A DNA stretch of 64,000 nt from Conyzicola lurida (GCF_014204935.1 NZ_JACHMJ010000001.1:1240001-1304000); one strand, 5' to 3'; counted from the stretch's first letter, positions 25,070 to 33,712 are shown. Notes: generated by a model not told the origin, from the letters alone. A program made the numbers and translations.

Positions 25070-26641
25070 ATGTCCGTCTCAATCGACCCCGAGAGCATCC
25101 GCCCCCATGACGGTGTGCTCGGCGTCCTCAGACTCGGCGAGCGCCGCTCCGCCGGCGCCGAGCGTGTGCTCGAGCTCGCGAAGTCCGCGGCTCCCGACGC
25201 CGAGGCGCGCTCCCTCGGCGACAGCGCGACCGGCCTGTACGTCGACGACCGGTTCGTCGCCTACGCCGACCCGGACGGGCCCCTGTCGCGCAGCTTCCCG
25301 CAGCTCGAGCTGCTCTCCCCGGGCGACGGTCTCGCCGACCGGGCCGCGCGCGCGGCACACGAACTCGCCGAGGACGACGGACTGGTTCCCCGGGACGGCA
25401 CCGAGTTCGCCGTGCTCGACCCGACGACCCTGCACGGGGCCGCCGCCTCCCGTCGCCGTGTCACCGACACGGCCGACTACCTCGCGACCGCGCGCATCCA
25501 GCGCCGCATCGACGGTGTGCCCGTCGTCGGAGACGGATCCCAGGCCACGGTGAGCGTGTCGGCCGACGGCATCGAGTCGTTCGCCCACAACTGGCGGCCT
25601 GCCGACCGGGTCGAGGAGTACTCCGGCGCCGATATCGACCGCCGCCGCGTGGCCGACGCGATCACCGAGTCGCTCGCCCCCGTCGCCGAGGAGAAGGACG
25701 TGCGCGTCGAGAGCGTCGAGCTCGTCTACTACGACGGCGACAACCAGCTCATCCAACCGGTCTACCGCTTCGTGGCGGCGGTCGGCGACGAGAACTCCGC
25801 GCGTCTCGTCGGCTACGTGCCGGCCCTCGAAGCGTTCGACCGCCTGCCGCTGACGATCCAGCCGCAGAAGCTGCAACCGCGCGTGACGAAGGCCGCGAAG
25901 GCCGCGCTCACCACCCGCCGTGCCGCCGCCGCCCGCCCGGGCCTCGGGCGGTATGTCGTGCGCAACGACAACGCCGGCTGGGTCGAGAGCGCGAACGACT
26001 TCCTCAGCGGTCTGCGCGCCTCGGCGATCTTCGGCGGCGTCTCGCCGGTCGACCGGCAGTACTACTGGGCGTATCCGAGGCTGTACGAGAACGAGAACCG
26101 GTCGTTCGTCGACTCCGTGCACGTGACGCTCACCGAGGGGCACGGCAACTGGTGGCTGTTCACCACGGAGGGCGACGACACCGACATCGTGCGCCTCGCC
26201 GACATCCCCGCCGACGGTTACGGCGGCGCGTTCGACCTCGGCTCGCTCGCCCACTGGGTGATCCACTCCTGCTCGGTGATCCCGGCCCCGATCGACACGT
26301 CCGCCTCGTTCGACGTCTGGTGGGACATCTTCCGCGGCCTGCACTCGGCCGTCGGCTACCGCACCGTGATGTGGATCAACGACCGGGTCACCTGGCGTTA
26401 CGGGTTTTTCGCCGGCCTCGGCGCCCCGATGGTGTCGAACTGGCTGTCCGCCGTGATCGGCGACGACTCCTACTCGCCGACCACCTTCTACACCGATTCG
26501 GACCACCACAACCCGGCCCGGGTGCTGCCGCACGGCCGTCCGTCCGCGGTGAACGTCTTCGGCCACGCCGACGACACGATCCGCCAGACGGCTCCGCTCG
26601 GCCGCCCGTCGGTGCTGCAGCAGTGGTGGTACGGCAACTGA
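25070..26641 (+). CDS. DUF6345-like protein with putative His-Cys peptidase dyad
   Basis: A 523-residue protein without signal peptide or membrane helix. The middle part (about 140-290) has QRRIDGVPVVGDGSQATVSV, similar to PepSY/FTP-type inhibitory propeptides of metalloproteases. The C-terminal domain has LTEGHGNWWLF (about 360) and HWVIHSCSVIP (about 402), then WWDIFRGLHSAVGYRTVMW, which resembles the DUF6345 family (from memory). A His after a hydrophobic strand and a Cys ending a later strand is the arrangement of clan CD (caspase/gingipain) peptidases, so a peptidase function is proposed, not shown. AGGAG precedes the ATG at 25070. It opens a plus-strand cluster with a sigma factor, a subtilisin and a CHAT protein. 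Confidence 0.65.
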   Translation: MSVSIDPESIRPHDGVLGVLRLGERRSAGAERVLELAKSAAPDAEARSLGDSATGLYVDDRFVAYADPDGPLSRSFPQLELLSPGDGLADRAARAAHELAEDDGLVPRDGTEFAVLDPTTLHGAAASRRRVTDTADYLATARIQRRIDGVPVVGDGSQATVSVSADGIESFAHNWRPADRVEEYSGADIDRRRVADAITESLAPVAEEKDVRVESVELVYYDGDNQLIQPVYRFVAAVGDENSARLVGYVPALEAFDRLPLTIQPQKLQPRVTKAAKAALTTRRAAAARPGLGRYVVRNDNAGWVESANDFLSGLRASAIFGGVSPVDRQYYWAYPRLYENENRSFVDSVHVTLTEGHGNWWLFTTEGDDTDIVRLADIPADGYGGAFDLGSLAHWVIHSCSVIPAPIDTSASFDVWWDIFRGLHSAVGYRTVMWINDRVTWRYGFFAGLGAPMVSNWLSAVIGDDSYSPTTFYTDSDHHNPARVLPHGRPSAVNVFGHADDTIRQTAPLGRPSVLQQWWYGN

Positions 26642-26675
26642 GGGGGCTTGTCGCCCGCCGACCGGAGAGATCACA

Positions 26676-27314
26676 ATGCACACCATGAGCAGCGCCGAGA
26701 CAGTGCCGTCGACGACCGGGCCGTCGACGGCAGGTCCGACGACTGGGGCGTCCGAGAGGGCGCTGTGGGATGCCGCGGCCGACGCCTTCCGCCGGTGGCA
26801 GTCCGGTGCGGACCCCGTCGATCCGCTCGTGCGGGTGATGACGCCGGTGCTCTGGCACGTGGTGCGCGCGTACGGTCTCGACGAGGAACTCGCCCGCGAC
26901 GTCGTGCAGACCACCTGGCTCGCACTCGTGCGCCGCGCCGGCTCGATCGCCGACCCGCAGGCGGTCGCGGCGTGGCTCACCGTCACGGCCCGGCGTGAGG
27001 CGTGGCGGGCGGCGAAGCGGGCGGCCACCACTGTCGCCGTCGACGACGAGGTGCTCGACGTCGTCGTCGACGCGGGGGAGTCGGCGGAAGACAGCGCCGT
27101 GCAGCAGGACCAGCACCGCCGGCTGTGGGCGGGGGTCGCGACCCTCGACGAGCGCTGCCAGCGCCTGCTGCGCATCGTCGCCTTCGACGCGCGGCCCGAC
27201 TACGCGCGCATCGCCAGCGACCTGGGCATGGCGGTGGGCAGCATCGGTCCCACCCGGGGCCGCTGCCTCGACAAATTGCGCACCGCCGTGCGTGAGAACG
27301 GGGGAGTGTCATGA
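26676..27314 (+). CDS. ECF-like RNA polymerase sigma factor
   Basis: A 212-residue sigma-70 family protein. Region 2 spans about residues 45-115 (DPLVRVMTPVLWHVVRAYGL, ARDVVQTTWLALVRR, WLTVTARREAWR). Region 4 is at about 155-205 (RCQRLLRIVAFDARPDYARI, then MAVGSIGPTRGRCLDKLR). The region between is short, as in ECF sigmas. No classical anti-sigma factor (ZAS domain or membrane helix) is adjacent. The next gene overlaps by 4 bp and could be the cytosolic partner. It lies 34 bp after the DUF6345-like gene. Similar sigma genes commonly sit next to CHAT and S8 peptidase genes in actinobacteria (general recollection). Confidence 0.87.
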   Translation: MHTMSSAETVPSTTGPSTAGPTTGASERALWDAAADAFRRWQSGADPVDPLVRVMTPVLWHVVRAYGLDEELARDVVQTTWLALVRRAGSIADPQAVAAWLTVTARREAWRAAKRAATTVAVDDEVLDVVVDAGESAEDSAVQQDQHRRLWAGVATLDERCQRLLRIVAFDARPDYARIASDLGMAVGSIGPTRGRCLDKLRTAVRENGGVS

Positions 27315-27853
27315 ACGGGCACACGGGGACCAGCGCCGACGACGGACGGCTGCTCGCCGACCTCAGGAGCATGTGGGAGCGCCTCGACCCGCCGCCGCGC
27401 GGCCTCGTCGACGATGTGCTCGTCACCCTCGCGACCGCCGACGTCGCCGACGAGTACGAGGTGCTGACCCTCGTCAGCGACGCACGCGAACTCGCCGGTA
27501 CGCGCGGCGACGGCGAGGCGCGGGTGCTCGAGTTCACCGCGACCCGGCGCGACGGCGCGGCGACCGTGCTGCTGCGGGTGAGTCCCCTCGAGGGCGGCCC
27601 GGGCGAGGACGGTCCGGGCGGGGGCGGTCCGGGCGGGGGCGGCGACGTCCGCATCGACGGCTGGGTGGTGCCCGGGCGGGCGGGCAGCGTACTGCTCGAG
27701 CGCGACGCCGGGGACGACGCCACAGCTGTGGTGAGTGCGGAGGGGCGCTTCGAGTTCGCGCGGGTGCCCGCGGGCGCCGCGCGGCTGACGGTGTCGGCGC
27801 GGCAGGACGCCGCGGCATCCGTGCCCCTCGTGACCCCCGATTTCGAACTGTAA
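27311..27853 (+). CDS. sigma-coupled soluble protein of unknown function, Gly-rich linker
   Basis: A 180-residue soluble acidic protein whose ATG overlaps the sigma-factor stop by 4 bp. The N-terminus (1-95) is helical and then beta-rich (LRSMWERLDPPPRGLVDDVL). A low-complexity GPGGGGPGGGG linker sits near 100-112. The C-terminus (113-180) is beta-rich with FEFARVPAGAARLTVS, like a small carboxypeptidase-regulatory Ig-like domain. The position suggests it controls or is controlled by the sigma factor, but there is no ZAS motif. The first half resembles proteins that accompany such sigma genes; no precise family could be named. Confidence 0.7.
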   Translation: MNGHTGTSADDGRLLADLRSMWERLDPPPRGLVDDVLVTLATADVADEYEVLTLVSDARELAGTRGDGEARVLEFTATRRDGAATVLLRVSPLEGGPGEDGPGGGGPGGGGDVRIDGWVVPGRAGSVLLERDAGDDATAVVSAEGRFEFARVPAGAARLTVSARQDAAASVPLVTPDFEL

Positions 27854-27871
27854 CCGCGAAGGAGAACCACG

Positions 27872-29482
27872 ATGGCCCGAACCCCGTCCCGCATCGCCGC
27901 AGACGACTGGCGGCTGCGCTTCGACCGCGTGCGTCCGCGCGGCGCGGTGCTCAACCCCGGCACCGACCAGCGCGAGCCGTACCCGGTGTACCCGACCGCG
28001 TACGTCACCGACCGGTTGCTCGTCTCCGCCCTGCTCGACGACGGCGGGCGGACGCGGACGCTGCTCGACGAGACGGCGGCGGCCTACGGCTGGGAGCTGG
28101 TGGACGACCGGGAGTACCGGGCGGTGCTGCCCGTCGACGACCGCGAGCGGGAGGAACGCCGGTCGCGCTACCCGTGGGCCACCGGCGACCTCGGGTTCGT
28201 CCGCGTCCTGCTCGTCGCCCGCACCGGCGCGCTGCCGCCCGACGCCTGGATCGTGCTGCGCGACGCCCGCCGGCGGCAGGGCGAACTCGACGGCGGCCGG
28301 CTCGTGGGGGTGGGACTCGACCACATCCTCAGCGTGCACGCCGGGTTCTCGGCCGAGCCGTACCATTCGACGCCCTACCACTCGACCCCATACCATTCCA
28401 CGCCCTACCACTCGACGCCCGCCGGGGGTTTCGACCCCTCGGGCGGCGGCACACCGATGGGCGCCTACCTGTTCCAGGGATCGGGCGGACGGCAGCCCGT
28501 GACCGTCGTGCTGCCCACGCCGCCGCGCACGGAGGCCGGGAACCGCGTGATCGTCGCCACCCTCGACACCGGGCTGGGCGCGCACGACTGGCTCGACCGC
28601 TGCCGGCGCGACCTCACCGGGCTGCCGATGATCGGGTACACCGACGACGCGGACGATCCCGAACTGCACCCCGACCTGGTCGGCCCGCTCGACGGGCAGA
28701 CCGACGCGCTCACCGGCCACGGCACGTTCATCGCCGGTCTCGTGCACCAGGCGGCGCCGGACGCCGACATCGCCGCGTGGCGGGTGGTGGGGGCGGATGG
28801 CGCGATCTCCGAGTCCGAGGTCGGTGCGGCGATCACGGCCCTGGCCACGCTCATCGAGTCCGCCACCGCGACGCCGCAGGGGAAACCCCAGCTGCTGATC
28901 GACGTGCTGTCGCTCTCGCTCGGGTACTACCACGAGACCCCCGAAGACACGCTCATCGACATCACGCTCGCGGAGCAGCTGCTGCGCATCCGCCGGGCGG
29001 GCACGGTCGTCGTCTGCTCGGCGGGCAACGACGGCACGAGCCGCCCGATGTTCCCCGCCGCGTTCGGCGACTGGGAGTCGACACCGGCCGACCAGGTGCC
29101 GTGGCGCGGCGGGGCGGACGCCGCGCCCCTCGTCTCGGTCGGGGCGCTCAACCCCAACGGCTCCACGGCCCTGTTCAGCAACACGGGCGCGTGGGTGCGC
29201 TGCTACGCCCCGGGCGCCGCGGTCGTGAGCACGATGCCCGCGCACCCGGGAGGCGCCGAGCCGATCGCCCGCACGACGGCCGACGCGCGCACGCGCGAGA
29301 CGGTGGACGCGGACGACTTCCGCGGCGGGTTCGCCGTCTGGAGCGGTACCTCGTTCGCCGCGCCGGTCGTCGCGGGGCGCATCGCGGCCGCACTGCACAC
29401 CGAGGTGAGGACGGCGGACAGAGACGACCGGGTGAAGCGGGCCACCCGCATCACAGCCGACGTGCTCGCGTCCACTCCCTGA
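27872..29482 (+). CDS. S8 family subtilisin-like serine peptidase
   Basis: A 536-residue subtilase. The catalytic Asp is in VIVATLDTGLGAHDW (about 227-241), the His in GHGTFIAGLVHQ (about 284-295), the oxyanion Asn region in VVCSAGNDG (about 383) and the Ser in WSGTSFAAPVVAG (about 490-502), all present. The N-terminal 220 residues are an unassigned domain that ends in four tandem PYHST repeats and a Gly/Ser linker. No signal peptide is seen, so it is predicted cytosolic, unlike most subtilases. GGAG precedes the ATG. It follows the sigma-partner gene by 18 bp and is itself followed by the CHAT gene after 32 bp. Confidence 0.9.
   Translation: MARTPSRIAADDWRLRFDRVRPRGAVLNPGTDQREPYPVYPTAYVTDRLLVSALLDDGGRTRTLLDETAAAYGWELVDDREYRAVLPVDDREREERRSRYPWATGDLGFVRVLLVARTGALPPDAWIVLRDARRRQGELDGGRLVGVGLDHILSVHAGFSAEPYHSTPYHSTPYHSTPYHSTPAGGFDPSGGGTPMGAYLFQGSGGRQPVTVVLPTPPRTEAGNRVIVATLDTGLGAHDWLDRCRRDLTGLPMIGYTDDADDPELHPDLVGPLDGQTDALTGHGTFIAGLVHQAAPDADIAAWRVVGADGAISESEVGAAITALATLIESATATPQGKPQLLIDVLSLSLGYYHETPEDTLIDITLAEQLLRIRRAGTVVVCSAGNDGTSRPMFPAAFGDWESTPADQVPWRGGADAAPLVSVGALNPNGSTALFSNTGAWVRCYAPGAAVVSTMPAHPGGAEPIARTTADARTRETVDADDFRGGFAVWSGTSFAAPVVAGRIAAALHTEVRTADRDDRVKRATRITADVLASTP
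28358..28417 (+). repeat. four 15-bp repeats encoding PYHST
   Basis: Four in-frame 15-bp units encode PYHST four times in the linker before the subtilisin catalytic domain. Synonymous differences alternate between units, suggesting duplication as 30-bp pairs. Confidence 0.85.
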
Positions 29483-29514
29483 CAGGCCCGGATGCCCCGG
29501 CGCATACTGGTCGC

Positions 29515-31965
29515 GTGCTGACGGCAGCGACGCTCTACCAGCGGGGTATCGACCTCGCCAACGCGGGGCGCCACGCGGCGGCGCGGCGCCAGCTCGACGC
29601 GGCGCTCGCGCGCGATCCCGACCCCGACGTCGAAGCGCTCGTCACCGGCATCCTCGCCTACATCGTCTCGGAGACCGGCGACGCCGACACCGCCCTCGCC
29701 ATGTGTCTGGCGGCCGCCGCCGACCCGCGGCTCTCCGCCCACACGCGGGCGGTGCTCGCCGGACAGACCGGGCTGATCGAGCTCAGACGGGGCGATGCGG
29801 ATGCCGCTCTGAAACACCTCTCCGCGGCGGCGGCCCGTCTCGATACGGACCCCGCCCGGCAGGGTAGGGCGCTGCTCAACCGCGGTCTCGTCCGCCTCGA
29901 CCGCACCGAACCCGCGGCCGCCCTGCGCGACTTCGGCCGCGCGGCCGAGGCGTTCGACCGCAGCGGCGAGCCGGTCGAGCAGGCGAAGGCGCTGCACAAC
30001 CAGGGTTACGCGGCGATGCTCACCGGCGATCTGGTCACCGCCATCCGGTCGATGGACGCGGCGCGGCCGGTGCTCGCCGCGCTCTCGCCCGTGGCCGCCG
30101 CGGTCGGGGACGCGGACCGCGCCGAGGTGCTGCTCGCCGCGGGGATGACGACGGAGGCGGTGCGCGTGCTGCGCGAGGTGGCGCGCGTCTACGGTCTGCG
30201 CCGGTTGCGGCAGGCGCAGGCCGAAGCGGAGCTCGCGCTGGCCCGTGCGCTCTCCGCCGAGTCGCCGCTGGAGGCCTCCACGATCGCGCGACGGGCGGCG
30301 CGGCGGTTCCGCTCGCGCGGAAGCGAGAGCTGGGCGGTGCGGGCCGACGCCCTCGCGCTCGGGGCGGCCATCGCCGGGGGACGTGGCGGACCCGCCGTGC
30401 GCGCGGCCGCCGAACAGACCGCGACGGCGCTCGCCGCGGCACGCCGTGTCGACGACGCGGCCGCGCTGCGCCTCCAGGTCGTGCGGGCGGAGGTGCGCGG
30501 GGGCGACCCGTTCCGACGGGTACGGGTACGCGAGTCAGCGCCGATCGTCACCCGCCTGCTCGCCGACGAGGTGCTCGCCGAGATCGCGGAAGCAGAGGGG
30601 AGTGCCTCCGGCGCGCTCCGCCGGGCCGCCGCGGGACTCGACCGGCTGCGCGACTGGCAGTCCGCCTTCGGCAGCCTCGAACTGCAGAGCGCGGCGGCGG
30701 CGCACGGGCGAACACTCGCGGTTCTCGGCGTGCGGGTCGCCGTCGGCACGGGCGATCCCGGCACGGTGCTCGAGTGGTCGGAACGGGTGCGCGCCCTGTC
30801 GAAGCGGGTGGCGGTCGTGCGGGCACCGTCCGACCCGGACGCGGCCGGCCAGCTCGCCGAACTCCGGGCACTCCGTGCCGCTGCCTCCGGGGCGGACGCC
30901 GCCGCTGGCCGCGAACTCGACACGCGCGAGACGGAGCTGCGCGAGAGCATCCGCCGCCGACGCTGGACGCGCGACGGCGGGGGGACGCGCGAACCCCGGG
31001 TCGCGCTCGCCGACCTGGCCGCCGCGCTCGCCGAGGACGGCGCCGTATTCGTGTCCTACCTCTGGACGGTCGACCGGCTCACCGCACTCGTCGTCGGTCC
31101 GAGCGGCACCCGTCTCGTCGATCTGGGGGAGTGGGCGCCCGTCGATGCCCTGCTCGCCGGCCTGCTGGCGGACCTCGACATGGCGGCGACCGCCCTCCCG
31201 TCCGCACTGCGGCAGGCCGTGCGGACGGGGCTCGCCGACCGGATGGCACGCCTCGACGCGCTGCTCGTCGCGCCGCTGATGCTGCCGGCCGGCGACCGGG
31301 TCGTGATCACCCCGGCCGGCGCGCTCGCGGGGGTGCCGTGGGGCATGCTGCCGTCGCTGGCGGGGCGGGCCGTCGCCGTGCCGGGGTCCGCGGCCGAGTG
31401 GCTGGCCGGGCGCGGCACCGTCGCGGACCTGTCCGCCACGGGATTCGTCGCGGGCCCGGGGGTGGCCCGTGCCGAGGCGGAGGTGCTCGCGGCGGCATCC
31501 TCGTGGCCCGAACCGGCGATACTCAGCGGAGGGGCCGCGACAGCGGACGCGGTCTCCCGGCTCGCCCCGCGGGTCGACCTGCTGCACGTCGCGGCTCACG
31601 GCAGGCACTCGGCCGACAACCCGCTGTTCTCCGCCTTCGAGCTCGCCGACGGGGCCTGGTACGGCTACGACATCGACCAGCTCGAGCGCGTACCGCGGGT
31701 GGTCGTGCTCTCCGCCTGCGAATTGGGACGCTCGGCCACCCGGTGGGGCATCGAAGCCCTCGGGATGTCGCGGGCCTGGTTGCACGCGGGTGCCCACTGC
31801 GTCATCTCGTCGCCGTCGGCCATCGCCGACACCGCGGCCGAGCACCTCCTGCGCGCTCTGCACACCCGGGTGGCTGCGGGCGACGGCCCCGCCGAGGCGC
31901 TCGCCGCCGCGGGTCGGGAGACCGGGATCGTCGCCCCGTTCGTCTGCCACGGCTCCGGTTGGTGA
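29515..31965 (+). CDS. TPR-CHAT domain peptidase
   Basis: An 816-residue protein. The N-terminal half (about 5-330) holds degenerate tetratricopeptide repeats (YQRGIDLANAGRHAAARRQL, AALLNRGLVRLDRTEPAAAL, KALHNQGYAAMLTGDLVTA and others). The C-terminal 300 residues are a CHAT (caspase HetF-associated with TPRs) domain with the His in DLLHVAAHGRHSADNPLF and the Cys in RVVVLSACELGRSATRW, so the dyad is intact. CHAT proteins are clan CD cysteine peptidases used in bacterial conflict and signalling, including gasdermin and Craspase systems. The GTG at 29515 is taken because the TPR sequence begins there; upstream open frame is a shadow inside the S8 gene. It has no signal peptide. Confidence 0.9.
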   Translation: MLTAATLYQRGIDLANAGRHAAARRQLDAALARDPDPDVEALVTGILAYIVSETGDADTALAMCLAAAADPRLSAHTRAVLAGQTGLIELRRGDADAALKHLSAAAARLDTDPARQGRALLNRGLVRLDRTEPAAALRDFGRAAEAFDRSGEPVEQAKALHNQGYAAMLTGDLVTAIRSMDAARPVLAALSPVAAAVGDADRAEVLLAAGMTTEAVRVLREVARVYGLRRLRQAQAEAELALARALSAESPLEASTIARRAARRFRSRGSESWAVRADALALGAAIAGGRGGPAVRAAAEQTATALAAARRVDDAAALRLQVVRAEVRGGDPFRRVRVRESAPIVTRLLADEVLAEIAEAEGSASGALRRAAAGLDRLRDWQSAFGSLELQSAAAAHGRTLAVLGVRVAVGTGDPGTVLEWSERVRALSKRVAVVRAPSDPDAAGQLAELRALRAAASGADAAAGRELDTRETELRESIRRRRWTRDGGGTREPRVALADLAAALAEDGAVFVSYLWTVDRLTALVVGPSGTRLVDLGEWAPVDALLAGLLADLDMAATALPSALRQAVRTGLADRMARLDALLVAPLMLPAGDRVVITPAGALAGVPWGMLPSLAGRAVAVPGSAAEWLAGRGTVADLSATGFVAGPGVARAEAEVLAAASSWPEPAILSGGAATADAVSRLAPRVDLLHVAAHGRHSADNPLFSAFELADGAWYGYDIDQLERVPRVVVLSACELGRSATRWGIEALGMSRAWLHAGAHCVISSPSAIADTAAEHLLRALHTRVAAGDGPAEALAAAGRETGIVAPFVCHGSGW

Positions 31966-32055
31966 CCGCGTATCAGACCGGCCGCCATGGCCTCCTCATG
32001 GGTATCGGGCGTAAAGCGGCATCCGCTGCGTGTCGCCACCACAGAAGGAGTTCCC

Positions 32056-33081
32056 ATGCCTGACAACAGACTCGTCGTCAACCGCGACCGGATCGACATC
32101 GATCCCGGCCTCGTGCACGTCTTCGTGCGCGGGCCGCACGGCGGCCGCATGTTCGACTCGCCCACGGGGCGGTTCGAGGTGTACGGCGCCATCCTCGACA
32201 AGTACCTCGCGTTCGGCGGTCCGGCGTCGTTGCTCGGGATGCCGCTCACCGACGAGACCGGAACCCCCGACGGCGTCGGCCGGTTCAACCACTTCCAGGG
32301 CGGCTCGATCTACTGGACGCCGGCGACCGGGGCGCACGTCGTCTACGGGGCCATCCGGGCCCGCTGGGAGTTCCTCGGCTGGGAGCGGTCGTTCCTCGGC
32401 TACCCGGTCAGCGACGAGCTCGACTTCGACGAGGGCGGCCGTGTCTCCGTCTTCCAAGGCGGCGAGGTGTACTGGTGGCCCGACACCGACGCCATCGAAC
32501 TGCACCACGTCGTCGTGCGTTACGCCGGCATGCACGCGTTCGGCGTCTCGTCGGGCAGCCCCACCGACAACACATACGGCGTGCTGGGCGTGGTCGGCGC
32601 CGAGTCCCGGTTCGCAACGCGTACCCCGCGCCGCGACATCCGGTCGGGGGGATCCCACGCCGACGCGGTCGAGTTGTACCGTGGCCGCCCCACCGGTCTC
32701 ACGATCAGCTCCACGGTGATCGAGCACGACTACGGCAGTCCCGACAGCTACGTCGGTGCGGCGAAACAGGCCGTCCAGGCCGCCGGCACCGCGGTCGCCG
32801 GTCTGGTCACGCTGATTCCGTACGTCGGTCCGCTCTTGGGCGCGGCTGTGATCGCGGGAGTCGCTGAGGCGGGGGACGACATCGCCGCCTGGGTGGCGGG
32901 CATCGTCGGCGACGACGTCATGGGGTCGGCCCAGAACACGCTGACGCCGAAGCAGCTGGCGGTCCTCGCCGGCCGCACGGGCGACAGCCACTTCGCGGGG
33001 CTGACCTACAAGTTCGAGACCCCGTTGTTGAGCGACGGCGACGCGTCGTACAAGTTCTACTTCACGGTCGCGGCGGAGTAG
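32056..33081 (+). CDS. LGFP-repeat protein with C-terminal hydrophobic hairpin
   Basis: A 341-residue protein. Residues 30-145 hold about three LGFP-type repeats (LLGMPLTDETG, FNHFQGGSIYWTP, FLGYPVSDELDFDEGGR, FQGGEVYWWP), usually found in secreted cell-wall proteins. No signal peptide is present here. Residues about 235-300 are hydrophobic and glycine-rich, a likely helical hairpin (AGTAVAGLVTLIPYVGPLLG then AAVIAGVAEAGDDIAAWVAG), reminiscent of membrane-inserting segments of pore-forming proteins. AAGGAG precedes the ATG with 5-nt spacing. It lies 90 bp after the CHAT gene on the same strand, so it may be a substrate or effector of the peptidases; this is inference. Confidence 0.72.
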   Translation: MPDNRLVVNRDRIDIDPGLVHVFVRGPHGGRMFDSPTGRFEVYGAILDKYLAFGGPASLLGMPLTDETGTPDGVGRFNHFQGGSIYWTPATGAHVVYGAIRARWEFLGWERSFLGYPVSDELDFDEGGRVSVFQGGEVYWWPDTDAIELHHVVVRYAGMHAFGVSSGSPTDNTYGVLGVVGAESRFATRTPRRDIRSGGSHADAVELYRGRPTGLTISSTVIEHDYGSPDSYVGAAKQAVQAAGTAVAGLVTLIPYVGPLLGAAVIAGVAEAGDDIAAWVAGIVGDDVMGSAQNTLTPKQLAVLAGRTGDSHFAGLTYKFETPLLSDGDASYKFYFTVAAE

Positions 33082-33102
33082 CGAACGAGCAATTCGGCCG
33101 GC

Positions 33103-33164
33103 GGGGCGGTCCCGACTGTGGCCCGCGCGTCATTACCCAGGCTCGACGGGTCAGGGACCGCCCC
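33103..33164. repeat. 11-bp inverted repeat containing a degenerate TTCGACAGGCTCAGGGACCGC copy
   Basis: GGGGCGGTCCC (33103-33113) pairs perfectly with GGGACCGCCCC (33154-33164) around a 40-nt loop. The right half (33141-33161) is a degenerate copy of the 22-nt repeat seen at 38330. It lies between convergent genes and may end transcription. Confidence 0.5.
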
Positions 33165-33226
33165 TGTGGCGCGCGACCGATCAGGTGCCCGCGAACGCCG
33201 TCGGCCGCCCGCCGCCCGCCGCTCTT

Positions 33227-33277
33227 CGGGGTCAGCCGCACGTCGGGGTCAGCAGCCCGTCGGGGTCAGCCGTCCGT
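33227..33277. repeat. three 17-bp tandem repeats at the end of the DUF1801 gene
   Basis: Three units starting CGGGGTCAGC, 17 bp apart, overlap the last codons and stop of the minus-strand gene. On that strand each copy carries a TGA. No function is assigned. Confidence 0.6.
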
Positions 33278-33688
33278 CGGGCGGTTCGGCCAGTCGCCGG
33301 CCATGATCGCGCGGTAGGACCGGTCGACCAGGGCCTCGAGCACGGCGAGGTCGACCGTCGAGAGGTCCTTCAGGTACAGGCAGCCGACGCCCGTGGTGTG
33401 CGGGCCGAGCCGCGCGAGATCGTCGCCGTAACTCTCGACGCCCTGTGCGAGGTAGACGGTGGTCGCGGGCTTGCGGGGCGCGAACGCGGCGGCCGGCGCA
33501 TCGCCCTCGCGGCCGGTGGCGTAGACGTAGTGGTACTCGCCGAACCCGACGATCGACGTTCCCCACATGCGCGGCGCCTCGCCGGTCACGCGGGTCATCA
33601 GCTCGAGCAGGGTCTCGGCGTCCCGGCGTCTCACGGCGCCAGGGACGGCGTCGACGAACGAACGGACGGATGCTCCGGTGCTCTCCAT
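33266..33688 (-). CDS. DUF1801 family protein (YdhG-like)
   Basis: A 140-residue soluble protein of the DUF1801/YdhG family. It has the core R.DAETLLELMTRVTGEAPRM, WGTSIVGFGEYHYVYATG, FAPRKPATTVYLAQG and CLYLKDLSTVDLAVLEALV, the usual pattern with the conserved Trp/Gly-phe-Gly loop. Relatives include the Bacillus iron chaperone Fra and many proteins of unknown function. The first 25 residues of the fold (helical) are normal and the length fits. It is monocistronic or paired with the upstream lipoprotein gene, 24 bp away. The function is unknown. Confidence 0.8.
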   Translation of the reverse strand: MESTGASVRSFVDAVPGAVRRRDAETLLELMTRVTGEAPRMWGTSIVGFGEYHYVYATGREGDAPAAAFAPRKPATTVYLAQGVESYGDDLARLGPHTTGVGCLYLKDLSTVDLAVLEALVDRSYRAIMAGDWPNRPTDG

Positions 33689-33712
33689 GGAACGACCATA
33701 GGACCTGGCGGG

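Noticed and set aside
26995-29514. N-terminal 840-codon extension of the CHAT frame
   Set aside because: The extension overlaps the sigma, partner and S8 genes in another frame and has shadow-like Arg-rich composition. The TPR sequence begins at the GTG at 29515.
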